64,000 bases of DNA, taken from positions 372,001 through 436,000 of the forward strand of contig NZ_UTVH01000001.1 in NCBI RefSeq assembly GCF_900585905.1, given 5' to 3'. Each line of letters starts with the position of its first letter. Positions within the stretch are counted from its first letter, which is position 1. Positions 7,935 through 16,548 of this stretch are shown here, piece by piece. Origin of the DNA: Pseudomonas viridiflava. GTDB taxonomy: Bacteria; Pseudomonadota; Gammaproteobacteria; Pseudomonadales; Pseudomonadaceae. Below the pieces are notes generated by a model. It saw nothing but the letters and a program-made list of their open reading frames with translations. It searched no databases and was not told the DNA's origin. Both the position numbers and the translations under genes were made by a program.

Positions 7935-9698
7935 ATGACTTCCATATCAAACAATATGACTGCACTGCTTAATCGTGCGCCGGACAACGAAATCAAACCC
8001 GGCTACAGCGAAGCTGCCAGTCGCGCAGCGCAAACCCAAAAGTTTCAACAAGTGGCAGAAAAAGCCCTGATAGACATCAAGAGCGTTCGCTACGAAGCCG
8101 ACGCAGAGGCTGGTAGCCGCAGAGTTGCGGGCAAGCCGCAACTGTCACCACCGGCAGCGCAGAACGAAGGTCGTCAAACCAGCGCCGGAGCTCGATTTGT
8201 CGGTCTCATGGCAACCATCGTAGGGCTGCTCGGTGAGGCTGACTCCAAAGGCCTCGAAAATCGCCTCAACGGCATGCGTGCTCTTGCACAGCTTTCATCC
8301 AGCTACAGTCAGAAGCTTGCCGCCGACTACGAAGCTTCGCTTTCTGAGCTGGAAAAGGCGCTGGATAGCGCCTCGACAACCGAGCGGCAACTTGAAGCAG
8401 CGAAAGCTCGTGTGCAAAACGCCGGGCAGGCTCTTGAAAGGGCGCAGGCTCGGCTCGACAGCCTGTCCCCTGATTCCCCTGAGTACGCCGAGGCTCTGGC
8501 TGCCAGAAATTCTGCCAGCGCTGAGCTGCAAGGCGCCCGTCAGAGTTTGACTGTGGCAACTGCCACGCATAGTCAGGCGGTGGATGCAGCCAGAGCCGCC
8601 AACATCAAGGCTGATGAGGCACGCCAAAAGGCGAATGCTGCGGGAATCCCTAGTACCCCTCAAGCCAAAGAATCCCAGAGCAAGAATCTCAGTGCCGCTG
8701 CGCGCATGGTTGAAATCATGGCTAAGTTTGCCCAGCTGATGGGTGACGCGGCTGACAGCCAACTGGATGCCGACAAGGCCATGGCAACCAAAATACGTGA
8801 CTCCCAGGCGACCAAGGCTCTGGCCGAGGCGAAAAAGCACGAGGAAGAAGTTGCCAAGGCTGAGCGGCTGAACAAGGCTATGGGCTGCATCGGTAAAGTG
8901 CTGGGCGGTTTGTTGACGGTCATCAGTGTCGTCGGCGCCGTGTTCACCGGTGGCGCCAGTCTGGCCCTGGCGGCGGTAGGTGTGGCCTTGATGGCCGGCG
9001 ACATGATTGGCAAGGCCGTTACCGGTGTTTCGTTCATGGAACAAGCAATGAAGCCCTTGATGGATCACGTTCTCGCGCCGTTGATCAAGGAGCTGGGCAA
9101 GGCTGCTTCCTGGGCACTATCAAAGGTTCCGGGGATCTCGGACGATCTGGCCAATACCGTCGGCAATATCGCCGGCGCCATCGCCGGGGCATTGTTGATG
9201 GTTGCCGCGATGGTTGTAGTCGCCGTTGTGGCCAAGAGCGCAGCGGGTCGCATTGGTCCGAAAATGAGCGAGATGATTGGCAAGCACGTTTCGAAAATGA
9301 TCCCCGATCTCCTCAAGCAAGGGACCAGATCCGCAAGCCGCTCCATGGGGCAGTTTGCCGAAAGAGTCCGCGGGGCGGTCGGCTTGCAGTCCGATGCCGT
9401 TTCTCTCGCCAAGTACGCCACCCACGTTGACAAGGCTCTCGCTGTAACCGAAGGCGCCGGAGCGTCGACCCAAGCTGCACTGCAGATAAAAAGTGGCGTT
9501 CATCAGGCTCGTGCCGCGCAAAACCTTGCTGCGGTAGTCATCGCCACATCACTCGTCGAATCGATGTCTACCTACATTGCCCAGGCAATCGAAATGTTTG
9601 GCGACATGCTCGATAACCAATCGAAAGTGATCGAAAAAATAGGTCGCGAGCAGCAGATTCATCTCGAAAATAATCTGCAGATTGCTCGCAATATTTGA
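7935..9698 (+). CDS. sctE: T3SS major translocator SctE (SipB/IpaB family)
   Basis: A 587-residue SipB-like translocon protein that would insert in the host membrane with SctB to form the pore. Residues about 120-250 and 260-310 form long Ala-rich coiled coils (ELEKALDSASTTERQLEAAK). Two hydrophobic helices follow at about residues 316-356 (KVLGGLLTVISVVGAVFTGG) and 409-437 (GAIAGALLMVAAMVVVAVVA), the characteristic IpaB arrangement. The length matches SipB (593 residues). It is adjacent to its chaperone gene. Confidence 0.95.
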   Translation: MTSISNNMTALLNRAPDNEIKPGYSEAASRAAQTQKFQQVAEKALIDIKSVRYEADAEAGSRRVAGKPQLSPPAAQNEGRQTSAGARFVGLMATIVGLLGEADSKGLENRLNGMRALAQLSSSYSQKLAADYEASLSELEKALDSASTTERQLEAAKARVQNAGQALERAQARLDSLSPDSPEYAEALAARNSASAELQGARQSLTVATATHSQAVDAARAANIKADEARQKANAAGIPSTPQAKESQSKNLSAAARMVEIMAKFAQLMGDAADSQLDADKAMATKIRDSQATKALAEAKKHEEEVAKAERLNKAMGCIGKVLGGLLTVISVVGAVFTGGASLALAAVGVALMAGDMIGKAVTGVSFMEQAMKPLMDHVLAPLIKELGKAASWALSKVPGISDDLANTVGNIAGAIAGALLMVAAMVVVAVVAKSAAGRIGPKMSEMIGKHVSKMIPDLLKQGTRSASRSMGQFAERVRGAVGLQSDAVSLAKYATHVDKALAVTEGAGASTQAALQIKSGVHQARAAQNLAAVVIATSLVESMSTYIAQAIEMFGDMLDNQSKVIEKIGREQQIHLENNLQIARNI

Positions 9699-9722
9699 AC
9701 ATTATATTCAAGGATAAAGTTG

Positions 9723-10844
9723 ATGACTTCCATTGTTACCGCTCGTCCAACGCTTATAGTTCCTACCCAGATCAGTCAGGTTGAAAACAAGCCGCTGACT
9801 GCCTTGAGCAGTAACGGGCTCAATACACTGCAGGCAATGGGCAGCTCGACTGCCATCAATTCCACTCTGCAAGGTCAGGTATTGAGCAAGGTTTTTGTGC
9901 CTGCTCCGACTCTGGAGCAACTTGAGCAGTTGACTGACATCACCGAATTCAGTGATGCAGAAATGAAGCTGGTCCTTAGCGAGGTTGAGAAGAAAACCGG
10001 TAAGGAAGGGCTCGAATCCATCCTCAAATTTGACCCGTCTGCGTGGGAAAAACATGTCGGGGTCCTGGTGGCCGCCATCATCGCAGTCAATATCTCCCGT
10101 CAAACCAGCGCCCAGCTGAAAGGCTCATATGCGGTAATGGCTGCCGATGCTGCCAAAGCGCAGGGTGTTGCGATCATCGAAGCGGGTAAAGCAGTAATGA
10201 ACAGCGCAATTACGGGCGCTGTGGTTGCCGGAACCATGGCATTGAGTGGTATGGCGCTCAGCATCAAGGGACAAAATCAGAAACACTCGGACATCGCTAG
10301 CAACAGACGTGATGCGATGAACCACCGCAACAGCGCTGATGATTTACAGCGTGATCTGACCAAAAACAGCTTTATTGATAATCCTGTCGATGCGACCAAG
10401 TCTTTCACTGTAATTGATGGGAACGGCAAGACTCGTCAGATCAATCTGGATCCGAGCGCCAACAACCTTACGCCGCAAGAACGTGCCGTTCTAAGCGACG
10501 AAATCGCCAAGCTTAACAAGAGTGCCCAGGCGGCAGATCTGCAAAGCGCGCTGAACGAGAAAGTCTACTCCCGGAATATCACCGCAGGTCAGGCATTGAC
10601 GTCCATGTCGATGGTATTGAGCACCATGATATCGGCTGTCGTGCGGCTCGAAGAGTATGCCCAGCGTCAGAATGAGGTCGAGCATCAGTCTACCCAAACC
10701 ATTGGCAGGAGCATGACCGAAGAGCAGGCGCAGCGTATCTCTGAAGACGTTTCCCTGATGCAAAAACTTCTGGATGTCGCGATGCAGATCATGCAGGGGC
10801 GCAACGCCGCCTCCAGCACCATTGCCAGCAGTGTGAAGGCATAG
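9723..10844 (+). CDS. sctB: T3SS minor translocator SctB (SipC/IpaC family)
   Basis: A 373-residue protein in the sipC position with one central hydrophobic stretch (AITGAVVAGTMALSGMALSI, around residues 160-185) and long helical flanks. The C-terminal region (LTSMSMVLSTMISAVVRLEE onwards) resembles the IpaC/SipC C-terminal domain. Family members form the translocon pore with SctE, and some nucleate actin. I chose the ATG at 9723 with AAGGA upstream rather than the TTG just before it. Confidence 0.92.
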   Translation: MTSIVTARPTLIVPTQISQVENKPLTALSSNGLNTLQAMGSSTAINSTLQGQVLSKVFVPAPTLEQLEQLTDITEFSDAEMKLVLSEVEKKTGKEGLESILKFDPSAWEKHVGVLVAAIIAVNISRQTSAQLKGSYAVMAADAAKAQGVAIIEAGKAVMNSAITGAVVAGTMALSGMALSIKGQNQKHSDIASNRRDAMNHRNSADDLQRDLTKNSFIDNPVDATKSFTVIDGNGKTRQINLDPSANNLTPQERAVLSDEIAKLNKSAQAADLQSALNEKVYSRNITAGQALTSMSMVLSTMISAVVRLEEYAQRQNEVEHQSTQTIGRSMTEEQAQRISEDVSLMQKLLDVAMQIMQGRNAASSTIASSVKA

Positions 10845-10853
10845 GGATCGACG

Positions 10854-11990
10854 ATGATTAATACAAATGTGACCGCATCGAACATCTCGCAAGTGATCGC
10901 ACCCGAAGGCAGGGTCCGGCTCGAATCCGCCCAGGCCTCGGAGCCTCAGGTTCAGGTCGGCAATGTTCAAGTGGACAGCAGTGAAGCGCTGGCAGACGAT
11001 ATCCAGAAGCGCCAGCTCAAGCAAAACGAGCTGCTGAGTAAAAGCCTCAGCGGGGCTCGCTTCGCGGCTGCCAGCCTTTTCGCCGCACTAACTGACCCTG
11101 CTTCCGAGCCATCAGCTAAAACCGGAGCTGCCTTGGCGTTGGCTGATCAGATTGCAACCGGAAAGTATGCCGGTCAATTAACTCGCAACGCAGTCGATTC
11201 TGGTTTGGCTTTCCTGAGCGCGCGTGGGCAAGAGTTCGCCCAGCAAGACCGTGAGCAGGTGGCCAGCGAACTTGCGCCTTTGCTGACGAAACAACTCGGC
11301 AGCGCGTTGTCTGATTCCGGCATTAAAAACCCGATAGGTGTGCATTCGTCCTTCGACGATATCGTTGACGGGCTGCAGGATTTGATCGGCATCATAAAGG
11401 ATGACTACCTCGACGTTTACGCGCGCATGGTCGAGGCCTACGCCAAGCTGTACGGCGAGCTCAATGAGGATGTCGTCGGCAAGTTGCACGAGTGGCTGAG
11501 TGTCGTGGGTGACAAGGGAGCCGTGAAAATCAACGCCAGGGAAATCAGGGCGGCGCTGGATGATTTGATCAAAAAATACTCGCTGCCCAACCCCGACGCA
11601 GTGTTGTTTCCTGTTCCTGGGGAGGATGGCACGGTGACAGGCGCAAGCAGGGAAGACGCCTTGAAATGGCTGGCGGCAATGGGCCTGCCGCCTTCGTGCC
11701 TTAAAACGCTACCGGATGGATCGTTTTGTATCGTGATGGACCTGTCTCCGCTGACTGAAATGAGGGGAAACTTGCCATCCGGCGACAATCCGGAGTTGCT
11801 CCCAGCTCGTTTTCAGGCGTGGCAGGCCGCTTGGAACGCACAGATACAGGAGCTGGAAAGTGCGTTGCAAAAACATACGCAAAAATACAGTAACGCCAAC
11901 TCGATTCACGACAACGTGCAGAAAGTCATCAGTTCGACGCTTTCCGCATTATTTGAAATGCTGAAATCTTTCGCGGCTTCGCTGGGGTAA
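10854..11990 (+). CDS. sctA: T3SS needle-tip protein SctA (SipD/IpaD family)
   Basis: A 378-residue SipD-like protein, which caps the needle, senses the host and gates translocator release. The sequence has the family coiled coil and the segment DDYLDVYARMVEAYAKLYGELNE, which recalls the IpaD/SipD conserved core, plus a C-terminal helix (VQKVISSTLSALFEMLKSFA). Length is close to SipD (343 residues) with a slightly longer N-terminus. Nine bases separate it from sctB and four from the effector gene downstream. Confidence 0.93.
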   Translation: MINTNVTASNISQVIAPEGRVRLESAQASEPQVQVGNVQVDSSEALADDIQKRQLKQNELLSKSLSGARFAAASLFAALTDPASEPSAKTGAALALADQIATGKYAGQLTRNAVDSGLAFLSARGQEFAQQDREQVASELAPLLTKQLGSALSDSGIKNPIGVHSSFDDIVDGLQDLIGIIKDDYLDVYARMVEAYAKLYGELNEDVVGKLHEWLSVVGDKGAVKINAREIRAALDDLIKKYSLPNPDAVLFPVPGEDGTVTGASREDALKWLAAMGLPPSCLKTLPDGSFCIVMDLSPLTEMRGNLPSGDNPELLPARFQAWQAAWNAQIQELESALQKHTQKYSNANSIHDNVQKVISSTLSALFEMLKSFAASLG

Positions 11991-11994
11991 TCAT

Positions 11995-13851
11995 ATGCTA
12001 TCAACAATTGGAAACAGTTCCGTTTTATCTGTCCTCAGGCACGCTTCAGACAGTCCTGGAAACGGGTTTGAGAACGCTGTGTTGTCTGCGGCCAATACTG
12101 ATGTTTCAATCAATAGTGGGGAGAGCCCACGCGCCCTGCAGACCTCGAAAGCTGCGTATCACGACCTGCAGCAGGCAGCCGCAAAGGAATGCTTTACAGA
12201 CGAGGGGCTGCGTAACTTTGTTCTGGCCAGCGCGCAGAAAACGGATGGCCAGGCCAAAAATGCGAGCGCTGTTGCCCTGCTCGAATGTGCCGTAAACCTG
12301 TATGTCATTGACGTTCATTTAGATGATGCGCCCGGCATGGGAAAGGCAAAAGCAGACCTGACAAAGTTAGCCGAAAGCTTTAAAGACCGTCCGAACCTGT
12401 CTATTGTCCATTTGGATCTGAATCACCCTGATCAAAACCAGGCCTATAAACAGGTGAGGAAACAGATCGACAATCTTCTCGAGGAAGCTCCAGGTGGCGC
12501 CGGCCATCTTTTTGAGTCAGTACAGTTGCGCGTGGTTAAGGACTATATAGTTGATGGCTTGCGAGCCCGTGTGGAAAATAGCTGGGGGGCATTGGATGCG
12601 CAAAGCGTTCAGCAACTTTTGCGTAACGCTAACTTCACCCCCGCGGCGGGCCGGACTTTGGAGGGTCAGCTGAAAATCGCCAAAGCAATGAACAGTAGCG
12701 CCGGGCTGGCTCAGTTTGTCAAGCAGACACTCGACATGCTTGATCTGCACAGGCCTGGTCAAGCGGAAGGGCCTGGTACCAATAATCAGACTGCCCCGGC
12801 ACACGCACCGGGCGTGCCGATCCAGCATTGCCTGCAGAGCTGCCATGGTCATGGTGCTTTGAACCTTACTGTGAATGGAGGCGCTGGGGGGAATGCGACG
12901 AATGGGATCAGTGCTGACCAACTTGTCAATATATTAGAGGCCTTTGCGCGTCGAGTTGGTCCGGATACTCAGGCTGCGAATACCCAGCAGTTGAACACCC
13001 CACTGGAGAACCTCAGTTTTCTTAACACCCCACTATGGCCGAACCCACAACCGAACACGCATTCGTTGAACACCCCACTGGATAACCTCGGTACTTTTAA
13101 CATCCCACGGGCGAAGCTACAGGTTAGCCCACAGGTGAACCGAGAGGCGAACCGAGAGGTGAACCCACAGGCGAATCGAGAGGCGAATCGAGAGGCGAAT
13201 CGAGAGGCGAATCGAGAGGCGAACCCACAGGCGAATCGAGAGGCGAATCGAGAGGCGAACCCACAGGCGAATCGAGAGGCGAATCGAGAGGCGAATCGAG
13301 AGGCGAATCGAGAGGCGAACCGAGAGGTGAACCGAGAGGCGAACCGAGAGGCGAACCGAGAGGCGAACCGAGAGGTGAACCGAGAGGCGAGCCGAGAGGC
13401 GACCCCACAGGTGACCCCACAGACAAACAGTTTAAGGGAACAACTGTTAGAAAAACTGAAAACCGGCTTGGCGGATGTACAACTAGACCTGAGAAGCTTG
13501 CCGAGCCGTTCTCCCGGAAATGTCGACCTCGCAACCGCAGCCAGAGCAAACGCCGAGTTGGTGTCCAATGCAATTTCTGCTGGGGCGCGCGCCGATAATA
13601 AGTTTACCGAGCTCAAAAAATTGCTGCGGAAGGACAAGCCATCGTGGGAGGAAATCCAGGACAACGATGCCTACCAGGCGCTTTGCGAGTTCAACCCGAC
13701 TTTCAAAAGTCGAGCTGAGCGCCTACTCAAGACTGAACAGCTCAATTTCGCCTCAAGCAGTCGTTACGGCTCAGGTACGCCTGTGTATCTGACACAGGGC
13801 AACAATATTCACAATTATAACTGGAGTACTCCGATTGCCCGCTCAAGCTAA
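11995..13851 (+). CDS. Predicted T3SS effector in the sipA position, with tetrapeptide repeats
   Basis: A 618-residue protein lying between sctA and iacP, exactly where sipA sits in Salmonella. Residues about 50-260 look like a helical domain and faintly resemble the SipA chaperone/effector domain (VVKDYIVDGLRARVENSWGA followed by LDAQSVQQLLR). A glycine-rich linker follows, then three degenerate LNTPLxNL blocks (about 330-370), a 25-unit four-residue repeat (378-477, mostly NREA), and a C-terminal helical domain (about 480-590). SipA also has an Asn-rich repetitive middle and an actin-binding C-terminus, so this is best read as a highly diverged SipA analogue. Actin binding cannot be judged. 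Export through the adjacent T3SS is inference. Confidence 0.7.
   Translation: MLSTIGNSSVLSVLRHASDSPGNGFENAVLSAANTDVSINSGESPRALQTSKAAYHDLQQAAAKECFTDEGLRNFVLASAQKTDGQAKNASAVALLECAVNLYVIDVHLDDAPGMGKAKADLTKLAESFKDRPNLSIVHLDLNHPDQNQAYKQVRKQIDNLLEEAPGGAGHLFESVQLRVVKDYIVDGLRARVENSWGALDAQSVQQLLRNANFTPAAGRTLEGQLKIAKAMNSSAGLAQFVKQTLDMLDLHRPGQAEGPGTNNQTAPAHAPGVPIQHCLQSCHGHGALNLTVNGGAGGNATNGISADQLVNILEAFARRVGPDTQAANTQQLNTPLENLSFLNTPLWPNPQPNTHSLNTPLDNLGTFNIPRAKLQVSPQVNREANREVNPQANREANREANREANREANPQANREANREANPQANREANREANREANREANREVNREANREANREANREVNREASREATPQVTPQTNSLREQLLEKLKTGLADVQLDLRSLPSRSPGNVDLATAARANAELVSNAISAGARADNKFTELKKLLRKDKPSWEEIQDNDAYQALCEFNPTFKSRAERLLKTEQLNFASSSRYGSGTPVYLTQGNNIHNYNWSTPIARSS
13126..13425 (+). 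repeat. 25 x 12-bp in-frame tandem repeat (NREA/NREV/NPQA)
   Basis: An uninterrupted array of 25 twelve-base units. The commonest unit is AAYCGAGAGGCG (NREA). Variants encode NREV and NPQA inside the array, and SPQV, SREA, TPQV and TPQT at the ends. Codon choice is nearly fixed except for AAT/AAC, so the array expanded recently. The period is a multiple of three, so gain or loss of units would change length without breaking the frame. Confidence 0.97.
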
Positions 13852-14071
13852 AAACGAAATTACTTTGCTGATCGCTGATTATTTTCTGTTGAGCCCTTCG
13901 AGCGTCCAGCTGGATTCATATCTGGTAGAAGATCTGGGCGCTGACTCACTGGAAATTCTGGAGATAACGCTAGCGCTCAATGATCGGTTTGCAATCGAAC
14001 TTCCAGAAAACCAGTTGTCATCGGCTCGAACGGTGGGCGATCTGTGCCGGATGGTGGAGAACCTCACCTAG
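13835..14071 (+). CDS. iacP: Acyl carrier protein IacP
   Basis: A 78-residue acyl carrier protein with the phosphopantetheine site DLGADSLEILEI (Ser near residue 36). In Salmonella, IacP lies after sipA and is needed for full secretion or modification of translocator and effector proteins. The likely start is a TTG at 13835 preceded by GGAG eight bases upstream, which makes the gene overlap the effector by 17 bases; no ATG is available in this frame near the N-terminus. It is the last gene before a strong terminator. Confidence 0.92.
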   Translation: MPAQAKNEITLLIADYFLLSPSSVQLDSYLVEDLGADSLEILEITLALNDRFAIELPENQLSSARTVGDLCRMVENLT

Positions 14072-14106
14072 AATCCGAGCGGTTTGTCTGCGCAGCGCGG
14101 CTATTG

Positions 14107-14134
14107 AAACCCAACCATGTGTTGGGTTTTTTTT
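14107..14134 (+). terminator. Rho-independent terminator after iacP
   Basis: A perfect nine-base stem (AAACCCAAC / GTTGGGTTT) with a five-base loop, followed by a run of T to 14134. It ends the invasion-gene block 36 bases after the iacP stop. Confidence 0.92.
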
Positions 14135-14410
14135 ATGAGTTGCCTCTTCTCCCCCCCCAAAAAAAGTCACGCTCGTAGGCCAGTTCCCACACGATTTATT
14201 GTGTAAACGGGATCGGGTCGCGAGGTTTCATGCTCATAAATAAGTAATTTCCGATGCTGATAAGGAGATTTCCTACATAAAGTCGGTTTGGACGCTGCTA
14301 ACTTCGCACTGTCTTATTCCGCTGTAGAATCTGCTGTAAATTACATGCGCAATAGCGTTTATTAACGGTGCGAAATCAACAGGTGTCCAGTACTCAGAGA
14401 GTGGTTACCC
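14135..14410 (+). promoter_or_regulatory. Regulatory region of the HilA-like gene
   Basis: A gap with no gene between the iacP terminator and the HilA-like start. It is AT-rich in the middle. It contains AATTTCC at about 14246 and, after AAGGAG, ATTTCCTACAT at 14268-14278. The latter nearly matches ATTTCCCTACAT at 16488-16499 upstream of sctD. This may be a shared regulator site for the two blocks; no sigma-70 promoter is called with confidence. Confidence 0.4.
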
Positions 14411-15955
14411 ATGAAGTTTCAGAGCAGTAATGTGTCGTCGATGCGGTCTTGTGCATTTGGTCAATGGATCTTGCGGGGCGAATGGCTGGTAGGCGGCAAG
14501 GACAAAGATGTGCACTTGCCTCCCAAGGAGCTGGCCGTTTTATGGATGTTGCTCGATGCGGGAGAATCTTTGGTCTCCAAGGACTTTCTTCTGGAAAACG
14601 TCTGGGCTGGCTGTGACGTGGCCGAGGAGTCATTGACCCGTTGCATCTATGCGTTGCGAAAAATGCTGGGCGTCGACAGGCACTATATTGCTACCGTTTA
14701 TGGCAAAGGCTATCGCTTTGTCTGTCCGGTAATCGAACTCATGGAGCCTGATGCTGCATCCCTGGCGCCGTCGTTTCTGGTGTTGCCGTTTCGCAGTGAC
14801 AGCGCACTTTTAAGCTCGCAACTGCATGAACAAGTAACGCGGGCCTTGACCAATGCTTTCTCCGCTGCCCTTCGGATTATCCCGGCAAGTCTGACGGCCG
14901 GGCAACTATTCGGCGGTGAGACCTTGCAGGTAGTTGAGCGCCTGGCTCCGGACTATTATTTGAGTGGCCGCTGCGGGTCAGTCGGTGACCAAATTGAACT
15001 GTCGATCGAGTTGGCCCGCAGTCGCGACCATGCTCTAGTGCACGCTCAGGCCATTAAAACCAATGACATTGCAACAGCGCTCGAAGCCGTCATATTGATG
15101 GTCGCTCAACGTTTGCCCGGAATCCATTCGCGAGGCGAGTCCTGTTCGTCGTACCCCTTGGCACTGGCCTATTTGAATGGGCTGGCCGGGATGCAAGCCT
15201 ATACGCCGGATAGCCTGCGCGAAGCCTTGCGGCAGTTCAGCCAATGCGTGCAACTGGACGAAAATTACGCCCCGCCGTGGTGCGGAATGGCGGGAGCCTA
15301 TCTTGCGCTGGCAAGTTTGGGCCTCAGCCCTGAGCGCCACGCTTTCGAGCGGTCTCAATTTGCGATTGGCAAAGCCCTCGCACTGGAACCTGGCAACCTT
15401 TCTGCGCTCGTGCGACTAGCCCTGTTGACCAGTCTCCAAGGCCAGACCGATGCGGCAGAAGCGTTGTTCCAGCACTCATTGCCTGGCAGCAATCATGCTG
15501 ATGCGTACTTCTATTACGCCTGGCACCAATGGTCCTCTGGCTTTGAGGTCGGGGCCGAGCGGAGCATTGATATCAGCTTGAGTCATGATCCTGACTCGGT
15601 AGCTGCGCAGGTTCTCAAATTACGGATAATGGCCCATCGCCAGCCCGGGGCACTGTCACTGATGATCCGTCAGCCGGGGATAAATGACCTGACCAGGCAC
15701 CCAATCGTACAGGCATTGGCGACCACGGTTTTTGCCGGGGACTCGGTCGATGCTGACTATCAAACCACCCGCGAGACCGATGTCGATACATTTGACGCTC
15801 GCACCTATTGGCGACTGTCATCTCCAGGACGTCAGATCGGTCATTGCCTGGGGCAAATGGCAGCCCCCTGGATTACGTCGGATTTTCGTCGGTTGAGCTC
15901 ATCCACGGCCTTGCAACAGGTTGTTTTTTGTAACGAAGACCCGCCTTTTCGCTGA
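14411..15955 (+). CDS. HilA-like OmpR/ToxR-type regulator with TPR domain
   Basis: A 514-residue regulator. Residues about 8-105 form an OmpR/PhoB winged-helix DNA-binding domain (LPPKELAVLWMLLDAGESLV, ESLTRCIYALRKMLG, TVYGKGYRFVCPV). There is no receiver domain. The C-terminal part contains TPR-like helices (ALRQFSQCVQLDENYAPPWCG, FAIGKALALEPGNLSALVRL). This is the architecture and size of HilA (553 residues), the master activator of SPI-1 structural operons. Its position directly before iagB matches hilA-iagB. Activation of the sctD operon and the inv/spa block is inferred from this homology. Confidence 0.87.
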   Translation: MKFQSSNVSSMRSCAFGQWILRGEWLVGGKDKDVHLPPKELAVLWMLLDAGESLVSKDFLLENVWAGCDVAEESLTRCIYALRKMLGVDRHYIATVYGKGYRFVCPVIELMEPDAASLAPSFLVLPFRSDSALLSSQLHEQVTRALTNAFSAALRIIPASLTAGQLFGGETLQVVERLAPDYYLSGRCGSVGDQIELSIELARSRDHALVHAQAIKTNDIATALEAVILMVAQRLPGIHSRGESCSSYPLALAYLNGLAGMQAYTPDSLREALRQFSQCVQLDENYAPPWCGMAGAYLALASLGLSPERHAFERSQFAIGKALALEPGNLSALVRLALLTSLQGQTDAAEALFQHSLPGSNHADAYFYYAWHQWSSGFEVGAERSIDISLSHDPDSVAAQVLKLRIMAHRQPGALSLMIRQPGINDLTRHPIVQALATTVFAGDSVDADYQTTRETDVDTFDARTYWRLSSPGRQIGHCLGQMAAPWITSDFRRLSSSTALQQVVFCNEDPPFR

Positions 15956-15995
15956 GCGCAGTCCAGAATTCCTTGAACTCGCATGGGTCTGCCCC

Positions 15996-16445
15996 ATGAA
16001 CGTGCAGATTTTATCGGGACTGTTGCTGGGCTGGCTTGGCATCAACTTCGCACATGGGCAGTGCTGGAGCGCCGCAGGCTCCAGATATGCTGTTGAGCCA
16101 GAGCTGCTTCAGGCTATCGCGATGGTCGAGTCAGGCATGCGCGCAGATGCAGTCAACATTAACAAGGACGGTTCGCGGGATATCGGCTTGATGCAAATCA
16201 ACAGCATTCATCTGCCCGCGCTGCTCAAGAAGGGTATTACTGAGCAGCGACTACTGGCCGAGCCCTGTCTGGCCGTCCATGTCGGTGCGTCGATACTGGC
16301 TGAGTTCATCGTTCGTCATGGCTACACATGGACGGCCGTGGGCGCCTATAACGCAGGCGGTGCGCGCAATCGCCAGGCCGCCCGTTTGCGCTATGCCCGC
16401 AAGGTCTGGAATCGCTATAAACAGTTGATCATAAGTAACTCCTGA
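15996..16445 (+). CDS. iagB: IagB-type specialised lytic transglycosylase
   Basis: A 149-residue periplasmic muramidase that would open peptidoglycan for injectisome assembly. It has a signal peptide (VQILSGLLLGWLGINFAHG) and the SLT fold: catalytic Glu in AIAMVESGM, GLMQIN, and AVGAYNAG. I start at the ATG at 15996 because it gives a proper signal peptide; the frame extends upstream over the end of the HilA-like gene. No strong ribosome site is visible, suggesting coupling to that gene. Confidence 0.92.
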   Translation: MNVQILSGLLLGWLGINFAHGQCWSAAGSRYAVEPELLQAIAMVESGMRADAVNINKDGSRDIGLMQINSIHLPALLKKGITEQRLLAEPCLAVHVGASILAEFIVRHGYTWTAVGAYNAGGARNRQAARLRYARKVWNRYKQLIISNS

Positions 16446-16548
16446 ATCTGATCGAATGATGGGGATTATCTGCCTGTGCGGATCAGGATTTCCCTACATC
16501 ATCTCCTTACTATCGACGGCTAACTGCGCCAGATACCCGACTAGTTAA

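Noticed and set aside
13126..13425. CRISPR array
   Set aside because: The 12-base units are contiguous with no spacers, are in frame within a coding sequence, and no cas genes are present.
12969..13664. Long minus-strand open frames across the effector repeats (13124-13573 and 12969-13664)
   Set aside because: They exist because the 12-base repeat has no stop in those frames; the products are monotonous (SRFASRFA, SPLDSPLG), lack ribosome sites and oppose the operon.
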